In this document: in pieces, positions 1 through 8,008 of the stretch | Layout of the letters: each line of letters opens with the position of its first letter | Numbering within the stretch: the stretch's first letter is position 1 | Assembly (NCBI RefSeq): GCF_000982825.1 | Contig: NZ_CP011047.1 | Location: 4,447,266 to 4,511,265, forward strand | From: Cronobacter sakazakii | GTDB taxonomy: Bacteria; Pseudomonadota; Gammaproteobacteria; Enterobacterales; Enterobacteriaceae | Direction: 5' to 3' | DNA length: 64,000 bases | Made by a program: the position numbers and the translations under genes | The notes under the pieces: model-generated | The model's database searches: none | Seen by the model: only the letters and a program-made list of their open reading frames with translations | Told to the model about the DNA's origin: nothing

Positions 1-47
1 CTACCATCCCGGGAATAACGGATTGTCAGGCAGGCAGGGAGAAAAAT

Positions 48-986
48 ATGCCAAAACGTCATTATCCTAATCCGAGGGTATTCAGACTCACAGGTTCGGT
101 TGGCTTCTGCGGAACGAATAATCCGGATGAAGTTAAAACACTGCAAAAACTCATCGCCGATGCGGGTTACAGTCAAACGACGGGGCGATACATTACCGTA
201 AATGGACGCTGTGATTTGCAAACGCAGGAGGCCATTTACTGGTATCAGCGCTTACTGAATATGAAACCATCCGGGCTGATTCATCCGGTTGATTACTGGT
301 TTATGCACGCCCTGCATGAAGCCACAACGCCCCGCTGGCGGCCACGGCATGTCGCAGGGCCCCTTATTGTCCGGCAAGGCCAGACGACGTTTGACAGTGA
401 AGGCGTGGATTACATCACCGCCGTTGCGCCTTTCAGACAACCGAAACATCTGCTGCAATTTTCGAGGATACTCCACCATCCCACCGTTGAGTCTGGTGTA
501 ACGCTTGGCCGTGGATTTGATATGAAGAAGCGTAGCGCCGGCGAAATACTCGCTACGCTGCGACACGCAGATATTGAGGAATATAAGGCTGTCATTTGCT
601 CTAAAGCCGCTTATCTGACCGGACGAGAAGCGGAGACGTTTGTTCAATTTTATGGGCCTCTGGTAGGCGAGATTACGCATCAGCAACAAATCCGATTATT
701 TGAAATCGCGTATCAGGAAAATGTCATATATGCTAAGGGGGTTTATGACCGACATGCCCGTCATTTAAATATACCGAATGCGTTACCCTGGGGCCGCATT
801 GATACCGTGATTAGAGATACATTTATCGATACCATTTTTCAGGGTAATAGCACTGCAGAAGAGATGGTGAGTATTATAGCCTCGGGGGGCGGAAGAGATA
901 AAATCATAGATTATCTGCGTAGCAGCCCCAGCGCACGTTTTAGCCCAAGAAGGACAGAGATCAGAATAAGGAATCTGCAAAAATGA
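48..986 (+). CDS. Peptidoglycan-binding, pesticin/T4-lysozyme-like muramidase (probable T6SS effector)
   Basis: 312 aa, no signal peptide. Residues about 25-90 resemble a peptidoglycan-binding domain (repeated helix plus YWYQRLLNM-type motif). Residues about 110-260 resemble the pesticin C-terminal/T4-lysozyme fold, with an EGVDY segment and a SGVTLGRGFDMKKRS motif typical of that muramidase family; the Glu of EGVDY is the candidate acid. Lack of a signal peptide, together with the directly overlapping gene for a secreted LprI-like inhibitor (the stop region overlaps the next ATG), suggests an antibacterial effector delivered to the periplasm, with immunity downstream. That role is inference: no VgrG, PAAR or Hcp gene is visible because the window starts 47 bases upstream. 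It could also be a phage-type endolysin. Confidence 0.8.
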   Translation: MPKRHYPNPRVFRLTGSVGFCGTNNPDEVKTLQKLIADAGYSQTTGRYITVNGRCDLQTQEAIYWYQRLLNMKPSGLIHPVDYWFMHALHEATTPRWRPRHVAGPLIVRQGQTTFDSEGVDYITAVAPFRQPKHLLQFSRILHHPTVESGVTLGRGFDMKKRSAGEILATLRHADIEEYKAVICSKAAYLTGREAETFVQFYGPLVGEITHQQQIRLFEIAYQENVIYAKGVYDRHARHLNIPNALPWGRIDTVIRDTFIDTIFQGNSTAEEMVSIIASGGGRDKIIDYLRSSPSARFSPRRTEIRIRNLQK

Positions 987-1426
987 AGAGGATCCTGGCA
1001 ATAATCCCGGCGTTAATGATAGCTACCGCTTCGCTGGCGGCAGATGAAAAAGACATTACTTCTGATAACGCCGTCGACCAGTGCTTAGATAAGTATTACG
1101 AATTCAGTAGCGAATGTCTGGAAGATCTCAACGATAAAACCGAAGCCGAACTCAAAAAGGCGTATGAGACGAAGCTTAAAGCGCTGGAGCGTGTTGATTA
1201 CACCAAATGGTGGATGGGCGATGAAGATCGTAAAAAAAGGATGATCAAGGCCTTTCGCAAAAGCCAGCGTGACTGGCTGACCTATCGGGACAGTTACTGC
1301 GAGGTAGCGACTATCGGCGAGCAGGAAACGCATTATATTGGCGCAGCGTGGACAGGCTGTACCATCAATATGAACAAGCGGCGCATCAAAGAAATACAGT
1401 TGACTGTGGTTGAGACGACACGGTGA
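983..1426 (+). CDS. LprI/DUF1311-family secreted inhibitor, probable immunity protein (copy 1)
   Basis: 147 aa with a signal peptide (about residues 1-20, ending SLAADEK). The mature part has the layout of the LprI/DUF1311 lysozyme-inhibitor family: four cysteines, a K/E-rich helical middle, and a W-L-x-Y-R-D-x-Y-C motif. The gene overlaps the end of the lysozyme-like gene by four bases, so the pair is almost certainly co-translated. That fits a periplasmic immunity protein for the muramidase (inference). The central 250 bp is nearly identical to the gene at 1996-2439, while both ends differ. Confidence 0.8.
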   Translation: MKRILAIIPALMIATASLAADEKDITSDNAVDQCLDKYYEFSSECLEDLNDKTEAELKKAYETKLKALERVDYTKWWMGDEDRKKRMIKAFRKSQRDWLTYRDSYCEVATIGEQETHYIGAAWTGCTINMNKRRIKEIQLTVVETTR

Positions 1427-1467
1427 AAGACGATGCCTGAACGCTATCCCAACGGAGCCTGATAGAG

Positions 1468-1929
1468 ATGAAATTAACAACGGTACTTCTCATCGCGGTG
1501 CCTTTTATTCCCGCTGCCGCACAGGCCGTTTCTTTCCAGTTTGGTAAAGAACTCGCTCCCTGCTTTTCTCTGCCGGAATATGCAGAAAACGGAAAAAGCC
1601 AGTCAGAGTGCAAAGCGCAGGCGAGAGAACGTTCAGATCTGGCGCTCAGTAAAGCCATTGAACGGCTCTATAAAACAATCGATAACAATTATGACGATCC
1701 CTTCAAATTAAACGATTTGGGAGGCGTGACAATGAGCGCCGTCTTCCGGGAAAGATTTGCGCGCTCACATGCGCTCTGGCTGCTATCCAGAGAGGCATTC
1801 TGTGCGGCGCGCGCTTCCCTTGTCGGGGAATGGGCACCCACGCAGTACGACCTTGAAACTCAGTGTGTTATCGACATGAATCATGCACGGCAGCATGAAA
1901 TTGAAAGTCTTTACGGGCTAACTCCCTGA
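1468..1929 (+). CDS. Secreted LprI-like inhibitor, divergent paralogue
   Basis: 153 aa with a signal peptide (about residues 1-20, cleaved near AQAVS). The mature protein has cysteines and a C-terminal HALWLLSREAFCAAR segment that matches the W-x-x-x-R-x-x-x-C signature of the LprI/DUF1311 family, but it is only distantly similar to its two neighbours. It sits 41 bases after copy 1 and 66 bases before copy 3, same strand. Probably another periplasmic inhibitor, perhaps against a related effector; function is inferred from family and position. Confidence 0.65.
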   Translation: MKLTTVLLIAVPFIPAAAQAVSFQFGKELAPCFSLPEYAENGKSQSECKAQARERSDLALSKAIERLYKTIDNNYDDPFKLNDLGGVTMSAVFRERFARSHALWLLSREAFCAARASLVGEWAPTQYDLETQCVIDMNHARQHEIESLYGLTP

Positions 1930-1995
1930 TAGTTACGCTCTCTACAGACTGCGTGTAACGCCGGGATAAAGGATAAAAGTAAAGGAATTACCGCA

Positions 1996-2439
1996 ATGAG
2001 AAAAATCGTCTTTCTCGTTTCCACGCTTTTGATCAGCCATAACTTAATGGCTGCCGATCAGAAAGATATTACCGCGGATAACGCCGTCGACCAGTGCTTA
2101 GATAAGTATTACGAATTCAGCAGCGAGTGTCTGGAAGATCTCAACGATAAAACCGAAGCCGAACTCACAAAGGCGTATGAGACGAAGCTTAAAGCGCTGG
2201 AGCGTGTTGATTACACCAAATGGTGGATGGGCGATGAAGATCGTAAAAAAAGGATGATTGAGGCCTTTCGCAAAAGCCAGCATGACTGGCTGACCTATCG
2301 GGACGGTTACTGCGACGTAGCGACTACCGCAGCGCAGGGTACTCACTTTCTCGGTGCGGCATCAGTAGGTTGTAACATCAATATGAACAGACAGCGTATT
2401 AAAGAAATACAGATGCTTCACATAACGAGCCTGGAATAA
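1996..2439 (+). CDS. LprI/DUF1311-family secreted inhibitor (copy 3, near-duplicate of copy 1)
   Basis: 147 aa with a signal peptide (cleaved near LMAADQK). Residues about 30-105 are almost the same as the protein at 983-1426 and the DNA is nearly identical over about 250 bp, whereas the signal peptide, the last 30 residues and the flanks have diverged. That pattern indicates duplication followed by local gene conversion. It is the last gene before a strong terminator at 2494-2519, so the four genes 48-2439 look like one transcription unit. Function: probable spare immunity protein. Confidence 0.78.
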   Translation: MRKIVFLVSTLLISHNLMAADQKDITADNAVDQCLDKYYEFSSECLEDLNDKTEAELTKAYETKLKALERVDYTKWWMGDEDRKKRMIEAFRKSQHDWLTYRDGYCDVATTAAQGTHFLGAASVGCNINMNRQRIKEIQMLHITSLE

Positions 2440-2493
2440 AAGGTGTTTTAATCCCTTTCTGATTATTGCCTTGTACTGGCGCGCCAGATAAAC

Positions 2494-2519
2494 AAAGGCC
2501 GGGAACCCCCGGCCTTTTT
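2494..2519. terminator. Bidirectional Rho-independent terminator
   Basis: A 10-bp perfect stem (AAAGGCCGGG / CCCGGCCTTT) with a 4-base loop, flanked by A and T runs on the two sides. It lies between convergent genes and can stop transcription from both. Confidence 0.9.
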
Positions 2520-2520
2520 G

Positions 2521-3090
2521 TCAGTTCAGCGACATGATGTGCTGCCCGGCCCAGTCTTTATAGCCCTCCTCCGTGCGCACAAAACAGGGCGCTCTCACAA
2601 ATTCCACCAGATGATTCACGAGATCAAACAGCAGCCCCGTGAGCGTTTCCGCCATTTCCGGCGGGAGCGCGCGGCTTATTAACGCCATATTCAGCGCTTT
2701 ACAGTAGCGGCTCAGCATCTGCGCGTCGCTGCCGATGCAGAACGGCACCTCTGAAGGGAGCGTGTCGGCCGTCAGTGAAGCAAACAGATGCGCCGGCACA
2801 GGTCTGTCGAGCGCGGCGGCGAGGGATTCCAGCATCAGTGCCAGTCTCCCGGCCAGCGCCAGAAACAGCGTCGCGTCCTTACACTCAATCAGTTCGCTAA
2901 CTGTTTCTTCACACAGCGTGGCGAGCGTGAAGAAATCCATTTCCGCCGTGATCGGCCCTTCGCACAGCGTATGCAGGCTCAACATTCTGGAATGCGCCGA
3001 CGGCGGCATCGGAGTGGCGGGAGCGTTCAGATTGAGATTATGGCCCTCATTTTCAGGGTGTGCGGGTGTGTTACTATTGACGTTAGCCAT
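2521..3090 (-). CDS. Hypothetical protein, 189 aa
   Basis: I do not recognise this family. The first 35 residues are rich in Asn, Pro and His and look disordered; the rest is Ala/Leu-rich and probably all-helical with several Cys residues and no clear membrane segment or signal peptide. It starts at ATG 3090 and is divergent from the ribbon-helix-helix gene at 3222. The stop lies directly against the terminator at 2494-2519. Possible partner or target of that regulator, but there is no direct evidence. Confidence 0.6.
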   Translation of the reverse strand: MANVNSNTPAHPENEGHNLNLNAPATPMPPSAHSRMLSLHTLCEGPITAEMDFFTLATLCEETVSELIECKDATLFLALAGRLALMLESLAAALDRPVPAHLFASLTADTLPSEVPFCIGSDAQMLSRYCKALNMALISRALPPEMAETLTGLLFDLVNHLVEFVRAPCFVRTEEGYKDWAGQHIMSLN

Positions 3091-3120
3091 AGCGTTAGCT
3101 CCAATAACGTTTGTGGTCAG

Positions 3121-3153
3121 ACGCTCCGGTTGTGTTGCAGCACACCGGAGCGT
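3121..3153. other. Strong hairpin in divergent intergenic region
   Basis: ACGCTCCGG (3121-3129) pairs with CCGGAGCGT (3145-3153), extended by TGTG/CACA inside, with one bulged base. It is followed by TTGTTT on the plus strand. It could be a terminator or an mRNA leader structure for the minus-strand gene; the sequence does not decide. Confidence 0.5.
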
Positions 3154-3180
3154 TGTTTCGATAGGTCAACCCTGTTATGG

Positions 3181-3220
3181 TGTGTACCTATTGCAATTAT
3201 ACTCCTCCTATAGGTACACA
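3181..3220. promoter_or_regulatory. Palindromic operator candidate
   Basis: TGTGTACCTAT (3181-3191) is repeated as a perfect inverted copy ATAGGTACACA (3210-3220), separated by 18 bases and ending one base before the ATG of the ribbon-helix-helix gene. Its position over the start region suggests autoregulation by that protein (inference). Confidence 0.55.
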
Positions 3221-3221
3221 C

Positions 3222-3413
3222 ATGTCAACTGTACAACGTGACAAACAACCCAAAGGAAACGGCAAAGCCCCCGCTTTTCAGATTAGGATTACCCCTGAAC
3301 TTAAAGCGCAGTTTGAGGAAGCTGCAAAGGCGCAGGGAATGAGCCTTGGAAACTGGTTTAAAAACCTGGGGCGGGAAGAATTGAAACGATTAGGCTTAAA
3401 ACCTAAAAATTAA
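3222..3413 (+). CDS. Ribbon-helix-helix DNA-binding protein
   Basis: 63 aa counted from ATG 3222; an in-frame ATG at 3177 would add 15 residues that run through the palindrome and is less likely. After a basic N-terminus, FQIRITPELKAQFEEAAKAQ followed by GMSLGNWFKN has the strand-helix-helix pattern of Arc/CopG/HicB-type dimeric regulators. It resembles antitoxins and plasmid-type regulators. No clear Shine-Dalgarno sequence is visible in front of it. It probably controls the divergent promoter region at 3091-3221. Confidence 0.7.
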   Translation: MSTVQRDKQPKGNGKAPAFQIRITPELKAQFEEAAKAQGMSLGNWFKNLGREELKRLGLKPKN

Positions 3414-3772
3414 AATAAAAAAATTTACAGGGAAATCACCACGAATAAATGATTATAACATTCAATCTTTTTATGCAACAGAAAGATATAACACTTCGAT
3501 TGAAGCTTGTATAAAAATCAAATCACCCCGAATAAGCATGTTTTTTAACGCTTTATGCCATATTAATAGTAATTGTTTAACTTACCGCTATTTCCTTTGT
3601 ATAAGCCGAATCAGAGATCTCACTATTTATGAACCATGATCAATACAATCTTTTTTTAATTTTTTAAAGATTCACTGACCTTCCCCCAATATTATTTAGT
3701 ATTTTTTGCTAATCAATCATAATTTATCCTATCCGATCTCATCAAATCAAAAAAGTAATTATTTACAGGAGT
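3414..3772. other. Intergenic, A+T-rich, no gene found
   Basis: This 359-base stretch is very A+T-rich with stops in all frames. It separates the RHH gene from the convergent 452-aa gene. I see no convincing terminator, RNA gene or repeat in it. Confidence 0.6.
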
Positions 3773-5131
3773 CTACTTTTTCGTGAAATTAATATCTTTA
3801 AATTTACCTAGTAAATCAGACACAGAATTTATAGCACTTTTACCGTCCTCAACTTTTAGTTTAGAATGATATATTGGTGATTTATATATTGACGATACAG
3901 AAGATAGGATTAAAGCGTCCTTATTCTCTTCGCTTATTAGCTGTTCAGCATATGCTTTTAATGTCAATGCCACAGCCGATTTGAAAGCATATTCTTCTTG
4001 AAAGTTACGCTCCTTGCTATATTGCGCAATACCAAACAGAAGCAAGCCTATTGCAGGCAATGCTTTAATAGAGTTTATTATTATCAATTTATAATCCATG
4101 GCCTGTCCTTCGGATAAATGGAACAGGAAAAATATCCAGAGTACAGTTGAAATTGCAAGCACAGGCACTGCAAACTTCCAAAAATTGACAGAAGGTGCAA
4201 GTTCATTTTTTCGTTGTTTGAACGTTTCAAAAAGTGATGCACCAACCTCTCTTCCAATCAAGGCATCGAGATAATCATTTCGTTCTTTAAAGTACGATTC
4301 CTTGTCAGCGACAAAAGTTAACTTTTCATCGAATGAGCTATTTAGCACGTTTAGCTTTTTACTAATTTCGCCATATTCATCTTTGTACTGCGAAATATTT
4401 AATTTAATGGCATCCAAAGCTTTTTCTGAATCGTCAAAGATCTTATCAATGCTGCTATTTTTATTCTCAGCAAGAGCCAATTGTGAGTTAATCTTTTCAA
4501 CAACGCCTGTTGCAGAGTTGAACATATTATTAATGGAATCGTTTTGCGATACTAAATTTTGTAGTAGAGCCTCATACGTTTTAATTTGAGACTGGCTTTC
4601 CTCAAGAAATGTATTCACACGAACTTCAGCATCCGCAACCTTACCAACAAAACCATCTAATTCTAAAATCCTTAATTCAATCAATGACTTCTTCATTTCG
4701 AGAAGCTCATATTCTTCTTGAAGCTTTCTTTCTGTCTTCTTAAAAGCCCTTCTAGTATTTAACTCCCAGAAGCCATTAACCCTCTGATAATTTGCCAGTC
4801 TATACACATATGAAAGTGAATTAGTATAATTAGCACTAGATATATATGCATTCATATTGGAGAGATCAGATTGCAGATTGCCTGAACCAATTTCACCACT
4901 AAAATTATAAGAAAACGGCAATGTTACATAATTCAAACCATCAAATTCCTGCCTAAAATGATTTCGAACCTTATTGACCAGAGTAACATAATCATTTAAA
5001 TTAATATCACCAAGGTTAATTTGTGATATATCCTCACTATCTTTAAATGATTCAGCAACCTTGTCATTAAAGTTAATAGCATCGAATGCATCTAAAAGCT
5101 CTAATACTTGTTCTTTTTGCTGTCTGTTCAT
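3773..5131 (-). CDS. Coiled-coil membrane protein of unknown function
   Basis: 452 aa. Residues about 130-310 form a long coiled coil rich in Glu, Lys, Asn and Leu. Two hydrophobic segments follow at about 322-342 (FAVPVLAISTVLWIFFLF) and 353-372, and a conserved-looking YSKERNFQEEYAFKSAVALT segment follows the second. The C-terminus is soluble. I do not know its function; similar coiled-coil plus two-TM proteins with the RNFQEEYAFK segment occur in accessory regions of many bacteria. G+C is far below that of the flanking genes, which points to recent acquisition. It stands alone between A+T-rich spacers. Confidence 0.75.
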   Translation of the reverse strand: MNRQQKEQVLELLDAFDAINFNDKVAESFKDSEDISQINLGDINLNDYVTLVNKVRNHFRQEFDGLNYVTLPFSYNFSGEIGSGNLQSDLSNMNAYISSANYTNSLSYVYRLANYQRVNGFWELNTRRAFKKTERKLQEEYELLEMKKSLIELRILELDGFVGKVADAEVRVNTFLEESQSQIKTYEALLQNLVSQNDSINNMFNSATGVVEKINSQLALAENKNSSIDKIFDDSEKALDAIKLNISQYKDEYGEISKKLNVLNSSFDEKLTFVADKESYFKERNDYLDALIGREVGASLFETFKQRKNELAPSVNFWKFAVPVLAISTVLWIFFLFHLSEGQAMDYKLIIINSIKALPAIGLLLFGIAQYSKERNFQEEYAFKSAVALTLKAYAEQLISEENKDALILSSVSSIYKSPIYHSKLKVEDGKSAINSVSDLLGKFKDINFTKK

Positions 5132-5451
5132 TTATTTCCTTCCAAACATTTTTTAGTAAATTAGATTATTATTTATAAGTGCTTAGACGTTTTGTGACGT
5201 GAGCATAAGTTCTTATACCTTACATCCGACACTCAATAAAATCATGTCCAAATTTTCTCTTTATGACAAAAGTCGCACTACACCGCCCCCGTCTGCGGGT
5301 TATGGATCACAAAATTTTTTCAGTTTTGAGTTTTTACGGACGGTATCGCCAGCCCGCGCCACTGCCGAGTTAGCGTGCTAAAAACCAGAATGAAAAAATT
5401 GAAAGGAATTTTACTGGTTGTCATTTCTTAGGCCTCCTGCCGGCTTTTTAA

Positions 5452-5480
5452 GCAGGAGCAGGAACAGGAACAGGAACAGA
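5452..5480. repeat. Short tandem repeat (GGAACA-type)
   Basis: Four to five consecutive six-base units of the type AGGAGC/AGGAAC, in a region without a gene. No function is apparent. Confidence 0.7.
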
Positions 5481-5576
5481 CATATAGTTAATCAAAGCAA
5501 TAAGAAAACTAATGTCCCAAATATGTCTCATGGTTGAAATGAAGAGGAAAGACCAGATGTTAAGTGCTTGATTTAG

Positions 5577-5627
5577 TGGTGCCGATAATAGGAGTCGAAC
5601 CTACGACCTTCGCATTACGAATGCGAA
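5577..5627 (-). repeat. Left attachment site: 3' fragment of tRNA-Thr(CGU) (thrW)
   Basis: Read on the minus strand this is the 3' part of tRNA-Thr(CGU): an anticodon stem-loop CGCATTCGTAATGCG, then the T arm GGTTCGACTCC, ending in TATCGGCACCA. The 5' half of the tRNA is absent. 46 bases of it (5577-5622) recur as an exact direct repeat at 36307-36352. It is the left end of the island; the integrase begins 181 bases to the right. Confidence 0.85.
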
Positions 5628-5808
5628 GTTTTTATATTTTAACTGCTTGAACAACCATCAGAAATCACAAATTTATCATTTTAAATCATAATATTAAAAC
5701 AAAAAACCTGTTGATGTAAATTGATGAGTGTTGATGTTTATCCTTTCAATTTACTTACACCAGCCGTTACATTACTGTAAACCGTAATCCCCAACAGGAA
5801 CCCTAAAA
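5628..5808. promoter_or_regulatory. Candidate integrase arm sites and leader region
   Basis: Three TTGATG words occur at about 5710-5736. The 25-base stretch at 5749-5773 (AATTTACTTACACCAGC...) has a 23/25 direct-repeat partner at 36228-36252, just inside the right att repeat. Paired repeats just inside both ends are expected of arm-type integrase binding sites. No gene is present. Confidence 0.5.
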
Positions 5809-7128
5809 ATGGCGCTTTCAAGACAAAAACTAACCTTCGAACGAATTCGAAGATTTACTTTACCTGAAGGGAAAAACCAAGTTTTCCTTTGGGATACGGA
5901 CGTAACAAGCTTGGCATGTCGAGCAACTCGTGGAGCAAAAGCCTTTGTATTCCAAAGCCTGTATGCGGGAAAAACCCTTCGCATGACCATTGGCAACATT
6001 AACGATTGGAAGATTGATGATGCGAGGGCCGAAGCCAGGCGACTGCAAACATTAATCGATACTGGGATAGATCCGCGTATAGCTAAGGCGGAAAAAATTG
6101 CTGAAGCGGAATCACAGCAGGCTGAATCTCGTAAAACGAAGGCAACCTTTTCAAGCGCTTGGGAAGATTATCTTGATGAATTGAGAACCGGAATCAGCGC
6201 AAAAACTAAACGCCCCTACTCTGCACGCTACATTGCCGATCACGTTAACTTGTCCAGTCGTGGAGGCGAAAGTAAAAAAAGAGGCCGGGGCCCAACCTCA
6301 CCTGGGCCACTGGCTAGCCTGCTCGACCGACCATTATCAGAACTAACACCAGAGAACATTGCCGAATGGCTAAGTACAGAGAGACAAAATCGGCCTACCG
6401 TCACTGCTCATGCCTACCGTCTGTTGCGTGCATTCATCAAATGGGCTAATTACCAGAAAAAATATCAGGGAATAATCCATGGCGATCTTACACAAGATCA
6501 TAACGTGAGAAAAATGGTTCCAATATCAGCGAGCAAAGCGGGAGATTGCTTACAAAAAGAACAGCTCAAAAGCTGGTTCAGTGCCGTGCGTAGCCTCAAT
6601 AATCCCATTGCATCAGCCTATCTCCAAGTGCTTTTGCTCACCGGTGCACGGCGTGAAGAAATTTCCTCACTTCGCTGGTCTGACATAGATTTCAAATGGT
6701 CAAGCATGAGAATTAAAGACAAGATCGAAGGCGAGCGAATTATCCCCCTCACTCCCTATGTTTCTGACTTGTTACGCTCACTGATGGAGATCCCCAATCG
6801 TGGTACAAACGAGGAGAATTGGGTTTTCAGAAGTAACAGCAAAAGTGGCAAAATTATTGAACCGCGTTCAGCACATAATAGAGCATTAACTCGCGCGGAG
6901 TTACCACATATCAGCTTGCACGGATTGCGCCGTAGTTTTGGGACCCTCGCTGAATGGGTCGAAGTACCAACAGGTATTGTTGCGCAGATTATGGGCCATA
7001 AGCCTAGCGCTCTTGCTGAAAAGCACTATCGCCGCCGTCCATTAGATTTGCTAAGAAAATGGCATGAAAAAGTTGAATTATGGATCTTAGAAGAAGCAAA
7101 AATAAAAAACAACGTTGATAAGCGTTGA
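5809..7128 (+). CDS. int: P4-type tyrosine integrase
   Basis: 439 aa. The N-terminal 100 residues resemble the DUF4102 arm-binding domain of P4-like integrases; a core-binding domain spans about 110-240. The catalytic domain shows the first Arg in TGARREE, the HGLRRSFGTLAE box (His and second Arg), and the tyrosine in HKPSALAEKHYRRRP. It catalyses site-specific insertion at a tRNA 3' end and lies beside the thrW fragment, so it is the likely integrase of the 5577-36352 island. All catalytic residues are present, so it is probably active. Confidence 0.93.
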   Translation: MALSRQKLTFERIRRFTLPEGKNQVFLWDTDVTSLACRATRGAKAFVFQSLYAGKTLRMTIGNINDWKIDDARAEARRLQTLIDTGIDPRIAKAEKIAEAESQQAESRKTKATFSSAWEDYLDELRTGISAKTKRPYSARYIADHVNLSSRGGESKKRGRGPTSPGPLASLLDRPLSELTPENIAEWLSTERQNRPTVTAHAYRLLRAFIKWANYQKKYQGIIHGDLTQDHNVRKMVPISASKAGDCLQKEQLKSWFSAVRSLNNPIASAYLQVLLLTGARREEISSLRWSDIDFKWSSMRIKDKIEGERIIPLTPYVSDLLRSLMEIPNRGTNEENWVFRSNSKSGKIIEPRSAHNRALTRAELPHISLHGLRRSFGTLAEWVEVPTGIVAQIMGHKPSALAEKHYRRRPLDLLRKWHEKVELWILEEAKIKNNVDKR

Positions 7129-7242
7129 TTTTATCAAATATCAACAACTTACATAAAATCACATGTGTTGACAGAAATTTTTTTTCAGTTATCTTTTATT
7201 ACTGCTAACTACATTCACTCACTAAGCAGGAGATTAACTACA

Positions 7243-7668
7243 GTGACTAACCCAATAACTGTATCAAGAGAAGACCGAAGTGCGGAAATCAGAGCGAGAT
7301 GGGGTTTACATCCGACTAAAAACAAAAGTTCTAATTTTTGGGAAACAACAATTCAGCGTTTTAATAATAGTAGTACTGACCGAATACTACCTCTTTGGCA
7401 CCGTGTTTCAAAACTTTTAGTTGCTATTAGGAATGTAGTCAATACTATAACATGCCCTTTTCCACCAAAGGGGAATACTTCCCGCTCACGCCGAAGTTCA
7501 ACAACGTCATCAAAAAACTCATCATCATCTTCATCGGATGGTAGTAGTAGCGACCCCGATCCCGATAGAGACCCCATATTCACCCCTTTTCATTTCATTC
7601 TTTCATCTCTGTTAAAAACAATGATCGTCTTATTTGCCCACATATCAAATGTTGGGGTGATGAAATGA
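7243..7668 (+). CDS. Hypothetical basic, Ser-rich protein
   Basis: 141 aa from GTG 7243, chosen because AGGAG lies 11 bases upstream; an upstream ATG at 7165 has no ribosome binding site. The middle has a low-complexity Ser/Asp run (about residues 90-115), and the end (FHFILSSLLKTMIVLFAHI) is hydrophobic. It overlaps the next gene by four bases (ATGA). Not recognised. Many P4-type islands have a small poorly conserved gene in this position before the AlpA-like regulator. Confidence 0.5.
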   Translation: MTNPITVSREDRSAEIRARWGLHPTKNKSSNFWETTIQRFNNSSTDRILPLWHRVSKLLVAIRNVVNTITCPFPPKGNTSRSRRSSTTSSKNSSSSSSDGSSSDPDPDRDPIFTPFHFILSSLLKTMIVLFAHISNVGVMK

Positions 7669-7886
7669 GCGATATCAAACATCAAAAACCCTCTCAGTCA
7701 CAACTAATTTCTACCCGCGAGTTAGCTAATATTATTGGCTATGAAGTACAAACTATTCGAGCTTGGCTTTGCAAAGACAAACTGCCTAATGGTTTACCGC
7801 GACCGAAGAAAATTAAAAACCGACATTATTGGTCACGTAAAGACATTGATAGATACCTATTAACCTTCTCAGTATATAGTAACTAA
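7665..7886 (+). CDS. AlpA-like MerR-fold helix-turn-helix regulator
   Basis: 73 aa. The sequence LISTRELANIIGYEVQTIRAW followed by PRPKKIKNRHYWSRKDIDRYL is the typical AlpA/excisionase winged-helix layout: HTH followed by a wing that contains the K-x-x-x-R-x-Y-W-x-R-x-D-I motif. In CP4-57 AlpA promotes integrase expression and excision; the position 540 bases after int fits that role. Starts with overlap on the preceding gene and ends before an inverted repeat. Confidence 0.8.
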   Translation: MSDIKHQKPSQSQLISTRELANIIGYEVQTIRAWLCKDKLPNGLPRPKKIKNRHYWSRKDIDRYLLTFSVYSN

Positions 7887-7897
7887 TAGAGGCCTCC

Positions 7898-7923
7898 CCC
7901 GGCTATTCTAAAGAATAGCCGGG
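7898..7923 (+). terminator. Hairpin terminator candidate
   Basis: CCCGGCTATT pairs with AATAGCCGGG across a 6-base loop, a perfect 10-bp stem directly after the AlpA-like gene. The following TTAGTT is only a weak U tract. Confidence 0.6.
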
Positions 7924-8008
7924 TTAGTTAATACAAACCATCCATTAACAATGGGGGGAGATTAATACTATTTATCACATCTCACATTAACAAAATTCAA
8001 GGTCACAT

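Noticed and set aside
252..689. Antisense frame in the muramidase gene
   Set aside because: Overlaps a convincing sense gene and resembles no family.
1085..1480. Antisense frame over the LprI-like genes (also 2098-2346)
   Set aside because: It occurs twice only because the two sense genes are duplicates; no start signal.
5199..5381. 60-aa plus-strand frame next to the left att site
   Set aside because: No ribosome binding site, no protein-like composition, lies in a spacer.
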